Below are positions 1 through 8,909 of a DNA stretch of 64,000 bases, piece after piece; the stretch's first letter is position 1; each line of letters begins with the position of its first letter. The stretch comes from Carettochelys insculpta (Eukaryota; Chordata; Testudines; Carettochelyidae): positions 3,794,001 through 3,858,000 of the forward strand of contig NC_134138.1 in NCBI RefSeq assembly GCF_033958435.1, in the 5' to 3' direction. Below the pieces are notes generated by a model, which was given only the letters and a program-made list of their open reading frames with translations, made no database searches and was not told where the DNA came from. The position numbers and the translations under genes were made by a program.

Positions 1-1985
1 AGGGAGAGATTCCTGTGGGAAAAGGGATTCCTGTACCGGGAATGGGCTCCCAGACGCAAAGCGGAGCCATGGAAGGTCCAGAGGCAACTGGTGGTTCCCC
101 AAAAGTACCGGCGCAGGCTGCTGTACCTAGCTCATGATGTCCCGCTCGCAGGACACCAGGGGATCCACCGCACCAGGAGAAGGTTGTTACAGAACTTTTT
201 CTGGCCAGGGATCTTTGCAGCTGTCCGTCTGTATTGCCTGTCCTGCGATCCCTGCCAGAGGATGGGGAAGAGCCGGGACAAGGGGAAAGCTGCCTTGAGG
301 CCACTGCCCATCATAGAGGAGCCTTTCCAGAAAGTGGCTATAGACATAGTGGGCCCCTTCAGCAAGGCAACGCGTTCGGGGAAGAAATATATTTTGGTAG
401 TGGTAGATTTTGCCACGCGATACCCAGAAGCAGTGGCCTTGACCTCTATCGACGCTGACACCGTGGTAGATGCACTGCTGTCCATTTTCAGCAGAGTGGG
501 GTTCCCCAAGGAGGTCCTCACAGATCAGGGGTCCAACTTCATGTCGGCCCTACTGCAAAGCTTGTGGGACAAGTGTGGGGTCCGCAGACCAATGGGCTGG
601 TGGAGAGGTTCAATGGGACTCTGAAGCAGATGCTGAGAACCTTCATGAATCAATACCCCCATGACTGGGACAAGTACTTACCCCACCTGCTGTTTGCATA
701 CAGGGAGGTGCCCCAGGAATCCACGGGGTTCTCCCCGTTTGAGCTGCTGTATGGAAGGAGGGTACGGGGACCCTTGGACTTGCTCAGAGAAGAGTGGGAG
801 GGGACGGCCTCCCCTGAAGGGGAGTCAGTGGTACAGTATGTACTGACCTTCCGGGAAAAACTCACCGAGCTCATGGGCCTGGCCAGGGAGAACCTCTCCA
901 TGGCCCAAAGGAAGCAAAAGGTCTGGTATGACCGTAACGCCAGGGCCCGAGCCTATGCCACCGGGGATCAAGTGATGGTCCTTATACCTGTGCGGCGGAA
1001 CAAGCTGCAAGCGGCCTGGGATGGGCCCTTCAAGGTCGTCAAACAGCTAAATGACGTGAATTATGTGGTGGAACTGTCGAACCGGGCCCACAGCCACCGG
1101 GTCTATCATGTGAACATGATGAAACCTTACTGGGACAGGCAGAACTTGGTGCTGGCCGTGTGCAGACACTGGGAGGGGCAGGGGGAAGATCCCTTGGTGG
1201 ATTTACTCACAAGGACTGGAGCCGGCTCCTTGCTGGAGTCTATTCCCCTCTCAGACCAGCTGACCCCTGCCCAGCAGACGGAGATCAAGGAGGTGCTGCA
1301 TTCGCATCAACAGCTGTTCTCGGACAGACCCGGACGCACTGACCTGGCTGTCCACCGAATAGAGACAGGCACCCACGCCCCTATCAAGTGTGTGCCATTC
1401 AGAGCCACAGGGAGGACGGCTCAGGACATAGAGCGGGAGGTTGAAGACATGCTGGCTCTGGGGGTGATCCAACCCTCGTCCAGCCCCTGGGCCTCTCCCG
1501 TGGTGTTAGTCCCTAAAAAAGATGGGTCTGTTCGGTTTTGTGTGGACTATCGCAAGCTTAACGCCATCACTGTCTCGGACGCCTACCCCATGCCCAGGCC
1601 TGATGACCTTTTAGACAAGCTGGGGGGAGCCCGTTACCTCACCACCATAGACCTCATCAAGGGGTACTGGCAAGTGCCATTAGACCAAGATGCCCGGCTG
1701 AAGTCGGCTTTCATCACTCCTGTGGGGCTCTACGAGTTCTTGGTCCTGCCCTTCGGCCTCAAGGGGGCACCCGCTACCTTCCAGCGTCTGGTGGACCAGC
1801 TACTGAAGGGGATGGAGAGCTTTGCCCTGGCTTACATGGACGACATCTGCATCTTCAGCCAGACGTGGGAGGACCATGTGTCCCAGGTCAAGCAGGTGCT
1901 GGACCGACTCCAGAAGGCTGGTCTGACTATCAAGGCAGGGAAGTGCAAGGTGGGAATGGCTGAGGTGACCTACCTGGGCCACAAG
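1..1985 (+). pseudogene. Integrase and reverse transcriptase part of Gmr1-like pol (broken)
   Basis: The frame is open from base 1. An HHCC zinc-binding region (GHQG, then CLSCDPCQ) is followed by the integrase core with the first Asp in AIDIVGP and the second in LTDQGSNF. At about 575-590 some bases are missing between the second Asp and the NGLVERFNGT block holding the catalytic Glu, and the frame shifts. The second frame then runs without a break through the integrase C-terminal region (WDGPFKVV, then HVNMMKPYW) into gypsy RT: PVVLVPKKDGS, FCVDYRKLN, TIDLIKGYWQVPL, LPFGLKGAPATFQR and the catalytic box AYMDDICIFS. It ends at YLGHK, where the MITE begins. The single reading frame across integrase and RT shows the domain order is native and not two elements abutting. 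Confidence 0.88.
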
Positions 1986-2695
1986 GGCTGCGTCTACACG
2001 TGCACGCTACTTCGAAGTAGCGGCAGTAACTTCGAAATAGCGCCCGTCACGTCTACACGTGTTGGGCGCTATTTCGAAGTTGAAATCGACGTTAGGCGGC
2101 GAGACGTCGAAGTCGCTAACCCCATGAGCGGATGGGAATAGCGCCCTACTTCGACGTTCAACATCGAAGTAGGGACGTGTAGACGATCCGCGTCCCGCAA
2201 CATCGAAATAGCGGGGTCCTCCATGGCGGCCATCAGCTGGGGGGTTGAGAGATACTCTCTCTCCAGCCCTTGCGGGGCTCTGTGGTCACCGTGGGCAGCA
2301 GCCCTTAGCCCAGGGCTTCTGGCTGCTGCTGCTGCAGCTGGGGGTCCGTGCTGCATATACAGGGTCTGCAACTAGTTGTTGGCTCTGTGTATCTTGCACT
2401 GTTTAATGAAAGTGTGTCTGGGAGGGGCCCTTTAAGGGAGCGACTTGTTGTTGAGTCCGCCCCGTGACCCTGTCTGCAGCTGTGCCTGGCTCCCTTATTT
2501 CGATGTGTGCTACTTTGGCGTGTAGACCTTCCCTCGCTGCGCCTATTTCGATGTTGGGCTGAGCAACGTCGAAGTTGAACATCGACGTTGCCAGCCCTGG
2601 AGGACGTGTAGACGTTATTCATCGAAATAGCCTATTTCGATGTCGCAACATCGAAATAAGCTATTTCGAAGTTGGGTGCACGTGTAGACGTAGCC
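1986..2695 (-). mobile_element. Harbinger MITE copy 1, inserted in RT
   Basis: 710-bp nonautonomous element with ends GGCTGCGTCTACACGTGCA and, on the other strand, GGCTACGTCTACACGTGCA. It is oriented opposite to the transposase-bearing relative at 6523-11340, whose first and last ~350 bp it resembles. It is flanked by the 3-bp repeat AAG (1983-1985 and 2696-2698). Removing the element plus one AAG restores the RT reading frame exactly, so this duplication is firm. Internal landmarks are a (CTG)n run, TTTAA flanked by short inverted GGGCCC sequence, and many palindromic TTCGAA and ATCGAAAT motifs. Confidence 0.93.
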
Positions 2696-2696
2696 A

Positions 2697-3379
2697 AGGT
2701 GGGCAGCGGCTGCTTAAAGCCAGAGCCAGCTAAAGTGGAGGCTGTCAGAGATTGGCCAACACCCCAGACTAAGAAGCAGGTCCAGGCCTTCATTGGGATG
2801 GCGGGGTACTACCGGAGGTTTGTGCCCCACTTTAGCTCCATCGCAGCCCCCCTCACGGAGCTGTGTAAAAAGAAAAAGCCTGAAAAGGTGGTTTGGACCG
2901 AGCAGTGCCAAGAGGCCCTCTGCGCGCTGAAGGAGGCTCTGGTCAGGGCCCCAGTGCTGGCAAATCCAGACTTCAACAAGCCCTTCCTGGTGTTCACCGA
3001 TGCCTCGGACGTGGGGCTGGGGGCGGTGCTAATGCAGGTGACTGACAAAGGGGAGAAACACCCCATTGTGTACCTGAGTAAGAAGCTGCTGCCCCGGGAG
3101 CAGAGCTACGCGGCCATAGAGAAGGAATGTCTGGCCATGGTGTGGGCGCTGGGGAAGCTGCAGCCGTACCTGTTTGGACGGCGTTTCACCGTGTACACCG
3201 ATCACTCACCCCTGACCTGGCTGCATCACATGAAAGGGGCCAACGCCAAGCTCCTGCGGTGGAGTCTGCTCCTGCAGGACTACGACATGGAGGTGGTCCA
3301 CGTCAAGGGGAGCAACAACACCATAGCCGATGCCCTGTCACGCAGGGAGGGCCCCGAACTTCCCCAGGTCACTGGCTAA
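2697..3379 (+). pseudogene. RT thumb and RNase H part of Gmr1-like pol
   Basis: Continues the gypsy RT directly after the MITE (GSGCLKPEPAKVEAV, then FIGMAGYYRRF) into RNase H. Recognisable RNase H landmarks are FTDASDVGLGAVLMQ, the ECLAMVWAL helix, FTVYTDHSPLTWL and the C-terminal SNNTIADALSRR. It ends at a natural TAA (3377-3379), 22 bp before the polypurine tract. No integrase follows, which confirms that RNase H is the last pol domain. The start given is where the target duplication ends; no separate start codon is implied. Confidence 0.88.
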
Positions 3380-3401
3380 GTGACCCCGCTCAGTGCGGTC
3401 T

Positions 3402-3416
3402 GGAAGGGGGGAGAGA
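3402..3416 (+). promoter_or_regulatory. Polypurine tract of gypsy element
   Basis: An uninterrupted purine run (GGAAGGGGGGAGAGA) lies immediately 5' of the LTR, the standard site for priming plus-strand DNA synthesis. The second Gmr1-like element has the same tract at about 16607-16621. Confidence 0.85.
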
Positions 3417-3833
3417 TGTGATAGAGTGGGGGGAGTGCATGTGTGAGTCAGGCTGGATGTCCGAGGCAAGCAGCAGTTCCCAGTGGCTAAGGATGACCCT
3501 GGGGCTACAACTGGCAGATAACACCTCTGCCTGAACAAAGAGCAGGGAGGAGCTGAGCTGGGTTTTGAATCGGGGGCGGCAGTTAGAGGCGAGGAGAAGG
3601 GAGAGCTGGAAGGCAGCCAGCCTGAGGAGGGGAAAGCTACACCCCAGAGGGGCACCCCTCGGGGTCTTCCCCCCAGGACAGGTTGGAAGGACTGTCTCTG
3701 GCTGCTATGCTGTTGCTTCTGTGAGAAACTGGACATCTGTTGCCTAATAAACCTGCTGTTGTACCTGCTGAGTGAGAGTCACTCCTGCCAGCGGACGGGG
3801 TGCAGTGCAGGGGGACCCCTGAACCCCATCACA
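3417..3833 (+). repeat. 3' LTR of Gmr1-like element
   Basis: A 417-bp LTR starts TGTGATAGAG and ends CCCATCACA, with a poly(A) signal AATAAA at 3746-3751. Close relatives are solo LTRs at 52373-52789 (plus) and 9537-9990 (minus). More distant relatives lie at 40913-41270, 14158-14496 and 16622-17009. The partner 5' LTR is outside the window, so the target duplication cannot be checked. Confidence 0.9.
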
Positions 3834-3991
3834 ATATTGTGTCTGTTCTGGTCTGGCTATGATCTGAAGAAGTGGGTCTGTCCCATGAAAGCTCATCACT
3901 GAATAAATTATTTTGCTAGTCTTTAAAGCGCTAACAGACTGCTGTTTTGGTTTGCTAGAATACAGACTAACACGGCTCTCTCTGTCCCAAA
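3834..3991 (+). mobile_element. Penelope-like element 3' end
   Basis: Matches, in opposite orientation, the 3' tail of the PLE at 57194-57346: CTGAAGAAGTGGGTCTGTCC, CATGAAAGCTCATCACTGA, AATAAATTATTTTGC and AGACTAACACGGCTCTC. It begins exactly at the LTR edge, so the LTR element may have inserted into a longer PLE whose other half lies off the left side. Confidence 0.75.
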
Positions 3992-5640
3992 GAAGCCGAG
4001 GTTAAGGATCTTGCAGACGGGCAAGCTGGAGGTGACGCGTGGGCTGCTTTACCGCCCAGCCTGCTGCTCAGAGTGTGCCCTAGGGAACCGATCCGAGTTT
4101 ACGGGGATCAGCAGCTGCTGTCACAGTAACTGACTTCAAGCCAACTGTGGGGCGGAGGGAAGGGAATCCATACGTCCACACTCAGTACGCCAAGAATCAG
4201 GGGCACCATGTGGGAAGAGTTTAGCTACACACCCCTGCCAAGCTCTGAATGTGCCATTACATTTTCCCTCATTTTCCCTCCCCTAAAATTAGACACAGCC
4301 ACAGCTTTGCCCTCCAGTCTCCATACGTTTCCGAAGGAGCCCCCCTACCGGCCTCAGGGAGACGGCTGTGCCTGTACGCAAATCGTCGTCAATCCCAAAT
4401 GCCTTCCCAACATGGGCCAATGGGGTGCGGGTGTCCCAAGCACCGACAGAGTCCAAATAATGCTTCATTTGGTGTGCCGATGTTCTGGGAAGCAGCATCC
4501 CCCCAGCCGTGCCCCTGCGCAGCACTGTCTGATGCAGCCTTTCGGCAGGGAGTCGGAAATGACCATGTTGAGTGGCTCCATTCAGCTCAATGGCCGGTAA
4601 CTCTAAAACCTGGTTGTGTTCTAATGTTAACTCGCTTGTTGCAGACTGTTTAAACAGAGGTACCCTACTGTAGCACAGCCTGGCCTGGGATCTGTCCCCC
4701 TCCTCCCCGCCCCGGACCTGTTTGCCGGAAAACCAGCTGCCGCAGCCGGTTGCTGACAGCTTTGCAAAGATCTTTGCAAAAGCTGAACAAACCTGAGCTG
4801 CTGCCCCTGTTCTCAAGCATTCTTCATCCAAAGGGCAAACCCCCTGGGCTCCCCGTTTAGCTGGTGGGCATTTGGACAATGTGAACAGGCAGGGCCCAGC
4901 TCTGCCTCCAAGCTAGAGGTGTGTGAGCCCAGTGGCTGGGGGTGGAAGTGGGGAGGTGGCTCTGGTTTCCAGCAAGGCAGTGTTAGAAGGCTTTCCCTTT
5001 ATCCCTCCCCCAGCTGTCATGACAGAAGCGGAAATCAGGAGATCAGAAGCCTGAGGTAAGTTAGTTCCAAGCAAGTGCCCCCCTAGCTCTGCAACCTGGC
5101 CAAATCTGCTCCCCAGGGTTCCTCTGCCAGCCTGACACCGCAGAGCTTTCATGCTGTGTCGCCTCCCAGCTCAGACACTGCAGAACACCGCGCTGGCCCC
5201 ATTCCCTGACACCCCCTCTGATTAGGCCTCGCTAGACCTGCAGTGTGTGCCCTTAACCACATCCCTTATAGTCACCAACCACTTGTGTGGGTCCTGAGAC
5301 AGAAGGCTTCATCCCACCTCCTTGGTATCCCGCGGGGGAGGGGTCATGGGAGAGAATGCGTTCTGGCCACGGCCAGGATTTTCTTTACCTTTGACTGTTG
5401 CTTTTGCTGCCCCCGCTCCTTCCCAGTCCTCTTGCCAGTCCTAACTGGGCCTCATTTGACTTCAGTTTGAGAGAGGGAACCAGGCAACCTTCCCGTGTAG
5501 GCTCATGTGTTACATTCCCACCACAGCCCAAATCTCAGTCCATAACCCTGAAGCAGCTCTGATCTGTTCCCATTAGCACAGCAAACCCAGTCAGCCACAC
5601 ACAACAGACAGCCTTTTTGCTATTTGTTCACACATAATTT
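3992..5640 (+). repeat. Uncharacterised ~1.65-kb segment, copy A
   Basis: Present again in inverted orientation at 55529-57193, roughly 85-90% identical by eye and with the same PLE 3' end attached. Short open frames exist (for example around 4208-4653), but I recognise no domain and the frames are not obviously preserved between copies. It may be a segmental duplication, an unnamed repeat, or sequence carried downstream of the PLE by read-through. Confidence 0.75.
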
Positions 5641-5811
5641 TTCTACCAAATATTACATGCACTAGCCACTTGGAAGCTTACTAAGGAACCTTTAAAATGT
5701 GTGTTGCCTTTTTTTTTTTCTTGTAAGTTGAGTTTTTCAGCTGGTTTTAATAAAACTGGTTTCTGAAGAAACCCCACATATTTTAAAAACTCACAACCAA
5801 AAAGAAAAAAA
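5641..5811. other. AT-rich spacer
   Basis: Unique-looking AT-rich sequence with T and A runs. No gene seen. The last three bases (AAA) could be the target duplication of the composite Harbinger element that follows. Confidence 0.5.
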
Positions 5812-6522
5812 GGCTGCGTCTACACGTGCACGCTACTTCGAAGTAGCGGCAGTAACTTCAAAATAGCGCCCGTCATGTCTACACGTGTTGGGCGCTATTT
5901 CGAAGTTGAAATCGACGTTAGGCGGCGAGACGTCGAAGTCGCTAACCCCATGAGGGGATGGGAATAGCGCTCTACTTTGACGTTCAACATCGAAGTAGGG
6001 ACGTGTAGACGATCCGCGTCCCGCAACATCGAAATAGCGGGGTCCTCCATGGCGGCCATCAGCTGGGGGGTTGAGAGATACTCTCTCTCCAGCCCTTGCG
6101 GGGCTCTGTGGTCACCGTGGGCAGCAGCCCTTAGCCCAGGGCTTCTGGCTGCTGCTGCTGCAGCTGGGGGTCCGTGCTGCATATACAGGGTCTGCAACTA
6201 GTTGTTGGCTCTGTGTATCTTGCACTGTTTAATGAAAGTGTGTCTGGGAGGGTCCCTTTAAGGGAGCGACTTGCTGTTGAGTCCGCCCCGTGACCCTGTC
6301 TGCAGCTGTGCCTGGCTCCCTTATTTCGATGTGTGCTACTTTGGCGTGTAGACGTTCCCTCGCTGTGCCTATTTCGATGTTGGGCTGAGCAACGTCGAAG
6401 TTGAACATCGACGTTTCCAGCCCTGGAGGACGTGTAGACGTTATTCATCGAAATAGCCTATTTCGATGTCGCAACATCGAAATCAGCTATTTTGAAGTTG
6501 GGTGCACGTGTAGACGTAGCCG
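5812..6522 (-). mobile_element. Harbinger MITE copy 2, fused to the larger element
   Basis: 711-bp copy very close to copy 1. Its right terminal repeat runs directly into the truncated left end of the transposase-bearing element at 6523 with no spacer. AAA occurs left of it (5809-5811) and right of the larger element (11341-11343), so the two may have arrived as one unit, although AAA matches are cheap in this AT-rich context. Confidence 0.88.
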
Positions 6523-6869
6523 TAGACGTTATTCATCGAAATAGCTTATTTCGATGTAGCAACATCGAAATAGGCTATTTCGACGAATAACGTCTACACG
6601 TCCTCCAGGGCTGGCAACGTCGATGTTCAACTTCGACGTTGCGCAGCCCAACATCGAAATAGGCGCAGCGAGGGAACGTCTACACGCCAAAGTACCAAAC
6701 ATCGAAATAGGGATGCCAGGCACAGCTGCACACAGGGTCACAGGGCGGACTAGCGCTTCCGGGGCAACAGCTAGCCGCTCCCTTAAAGGGCCCCTCCCAC
6801 ATACACTCAGCCTGCACAGCACGCGGTCTGACGAGCCAGATAGGCACACAGACCCCGAGCGCCGCAGTT

Positions 6870-8372
6870 ATGGACCCCCAGCAGCAGCAGCCGCAGCAGC
6901 AGCCGCAGCAGCAGCAGCTTGAGGTCCAGCCAGCCCTCCTGGCAGGAGCAGGGCTTGCCCTGGCTCTTGCCATGTTGGGGGCAGCTGAGCACCTTCCTGC
7001 CCCAGGGGAGGAGATGCCCCCGGGGCAGCAGGGCTCAGCCCCTCCCCCTGCAGCACCCCGCTCCACCCCCCGCCTCACACGCCGGCGGCTGTGGAGCCCC
7101 CCCACCAGCACCGACTGGTGGGAGCGCCTGGTGCTTGGGGAGTGGGACGACGAGCACTGGGTCCGCAACTTCAGGATGAGCCGACAGACATTCCTGGAGC
7201 TGTGCCAGTGGCTCAGCCCCGCACTCCGGCACTGGGACACTGCCATGCGGCGTGCCCTCACGGTGCAGAAATGGGTCAGCATCGCGGTCTGGAAGCTGGC
7301 CACTCCGGACAGCTACCGATCCGTGGGGCAGCAGTTTGGCGTCGGAAAGGCCACCGTCGGGGCTGTGTTCATGGAGGTAAGAGAACCCACAGGGGGAGGC
7401 CAGGCCAGGGGGGCCAGGGCAGAGCAGGGCAGGCCAGGGGGGCCGGGGGGGCCAGGGCAGAGCAGGGCAGGCCAGGGGGGCCAGGGCAGGCCAGGGGGGC
7501 CAGGGCAGGCCAGGGGGGCCAGGGCACAGCAGGGGGGCCAGGGCAGGCCAGGGCAGGGCCATGCACACCCTGCTCACCCCTCATTGAGGCTGTCCCATGT
7601 GCTTTCCCTGCAGGTCGTGCGTGCCATCAACTCCATGGTCCTGCACAGGCTCGTGAGGCTGGGGGACCCAGATGCCACCATTGCCGCCTTTGCCACCCTG
7701 GGCTTCCCCAACTGCTTCGGGGCTCTGGATGGGACCCACATCCCCATCCGCGCCCCGGACCACAGCGGAGGCCGATACGTGAACCGCAAGGGCTACCATT
7801 CAGTCGTCCTGCAGGCCTTGGTGGACAGCCGGGGACGGTTCCAGGACATTTACGTGGGCTGGCCTGGCAGCACCCACGACGCCCGGGTTTTCCGCAACTC
7901 GGGCCTGTGCCGCCGGCTGGAGGCGGGGACCTACATCCCCCAGCGGGAGATCCCTCTGGGGGACACCACCATGCCCTTCTGCATGATTGCGGATGCGGCC
8001 TACCCCCTCCGGCCGTGGCTTATGCGCCCCTACACGGGCCACCTCTCCGCCAGCCAGGAGCGCTTCAATGAGCGCCTGAACCGTGCGCGCCAGGTGGTGG
8101 AGCGCTCCTTCGGCCGCCTCAAGGGACGATGGAGATGTCTCCTCACCCGCCTGGATGCCAGCCCCAACAACATCCCCCAGATTGTGGGTGCCTGCTGCGC
8201 CCTGCACAACCTTGTTGAGAGCAAGGGGGAGACCTTCCTTCAGGGCTGGGCCGCCGAAGCCAGCAGGGCCCACGTCCAGCCACCTGCTGCCCCCAGTCGG
8301 CAGGTGGACCCAGAGGGGACCCGGGTCCGGGAGGCCCTGCGGGCCCACTTCGACAACCAGGCCGCGGGGTGA
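6870..8372 (+). CDS. PIF/Harbinger DDE transposase (two exons, open)
   Basis: Exon 1 6870-7376, intron 7377-7613 (GTAAGA...CTGCAG), exon 2 7614-8372; 421 codons spliced. The start is MDPQQQQ, a Gln-rich leader. A helix-turn-helix-like stretch follows (FLELCQWLSPAL, SYRSVGQQFGVGKATVG). The DDE_4 nuclease follows: first Asp in FGALDGTHIPI, a conserved GWPGSTHDARVF block, second Asp in MIADAAYPLRPWLM, Glu in VVERSFGRLKGRWRCL, then CCALHNLVE. No stop or frameshift interrupts it. This family is related to the host gene HARBI1. The protein would cut and paste family members at 3-bp targets, acting with the Myb-like partner. A poly(A) signal lies at 8550-8555. Confidence 0.9.
   Translation: MDPQQQQPQQQPQQQQLEVQPALLAGAGLALALAMLGAAEHLPAPGEEMPPGQQGSAPPPAAPRSTPRLTRRRLWSPPTSTDWWERLVLGEWDDEHWVRNFRMSRQTFLELCQWLSPALRHWDTAMRRALTVQKWVSIAVWKLATPDSYRSVGQQFGVGKATVGAVFMEVREPTGGGQARGARAEQGRPGGPGGPGQSRAGQGGQGRPGGPGQARGARAQQGGQGRPGQGHAHPAHPSLRLSHVLSLQVVRAINSMVLHRLVRLGDPDATIAAFATLGFPNCFGALDGTHIPIRAPDHSGGRYVNRKGYHSVVLQALVDSRGRFQDIYVGWPGSTHDARVFRNSGLCRRLEAGTYIPQREIPLGDTTMPFCMIADAAYPLRPWLMRPYTGHLSASQERFNERLNRARQVVERSFGRLKGRWRCLLTRLDASPNNIPQIVGACCALHNLVESKGETFLQGWAAEASRAHVQPPAAPSRQVDPEGTRVREALRAHFDNQAAG
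7377..7613 (+). repeat. Transposase intron, in-frame and filled with a G-rich minisatellite
   Basis: The intron is 237 bp (79 codons), has no stop in the transposase frame, and is largely tandem variants of GGCCAGGGCAGGCCAGGGGG. If retained it would insert a Gly/Gln/Ala/Arg-rich low-complexity segment between the HTH region and the DDE core. Confidence 0.8.
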
Positions 8373-8909
8373 ACTCTGGCCAGGCCCCCGACTGCCTGCC
8401 CCTTCCTCCCCCACACTCCTGCCTCAACACCCACACCACCATGGAGCACCCCACCGCCCCCCCCACTTGTCCAGGAGAAATGACAGCACGAACTTGTGGG
8501 TGAACGTTAATGTTTTTTTTGTTGTCTTCACGAATTTTTTTTTTTTTTAAATAAAAAAATATATGTATGTGAAACAGAAACCCAAAAGGAGGAACAAACA
8601 TCCAACAAAACCAAGATGGGCAGAAATAAAACTATATACAACAATCAAAAAATGAAAGCTCTGTGCGCCATCCAAAGAAAAACAAAAAGCAGGGAGGAGA
8701 ACGGGGAGAACTATGTACAGGGGGGACGGGGCAAACAGGGGAAACACCCACACCCCCCACCCAGTCCCCAAAGTCAGTCCAAGAAGGGGGGGGGCCACGT
8801 CCCGGGCCCCTCGCCCCTAGAGCCCAGCGGTGGGCGTGCCCGGCCGGGAGCTGCGGCGGGCCTGCAGTCTGGTGCGCGGCTGGGTGGGAGCGGGCTCCAC
8901 CGGAAGGTA
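8373..8909. other. Convergent 3' region between the two Harbinger genes
   Basis: Contains the transposase stop-proximal 3' UTR with a T run and AATAAA at 8550-8555, then A-rich followed by GC-rich sequence leading to the stop of the minus-strand gene. Nothing else recognised. Confidence 0.6.

Larger units (their letters stand above)
1..3833 (+). mobile_element. Ty3/gypsy LTR retrotransposon, Gmr1-like, 3' portion
   Basis: The 3' part of an LTR retrotransposon runs off the left edge, so gag and the 5' LTR are not visible. The order seen is HHCC zinc finger, integrase core, integrase C-terminal region, reverse transcriptase, RNase H, polypurine tract, LTR. Integrase upstream of RT is the Ty1/copia order, yet the RT and RNase H are Ty3/gypsy in sequence. 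That combination is known from the Gmr1-like group of deuterostome gypsy elements. The copy is dead: there is a deletion with frameshift in the integrase and a MITE in the RT. Coding sequence outside these lesions is open, so it is fairly young. Confidence 0.85.

Noticed and set aside
4208..4653. A gene in the 1.65-kb duplicated segment
   Set aside because: Frames are not clearly conserved between the two copies and no domain is recognisable.
7035..8414. Minus-strand and alternate-frame long open frames under the transposase
   Set aside because: Shadows of a GC-rich coding strand; the DDE motifs are in the plus-strand frame only.
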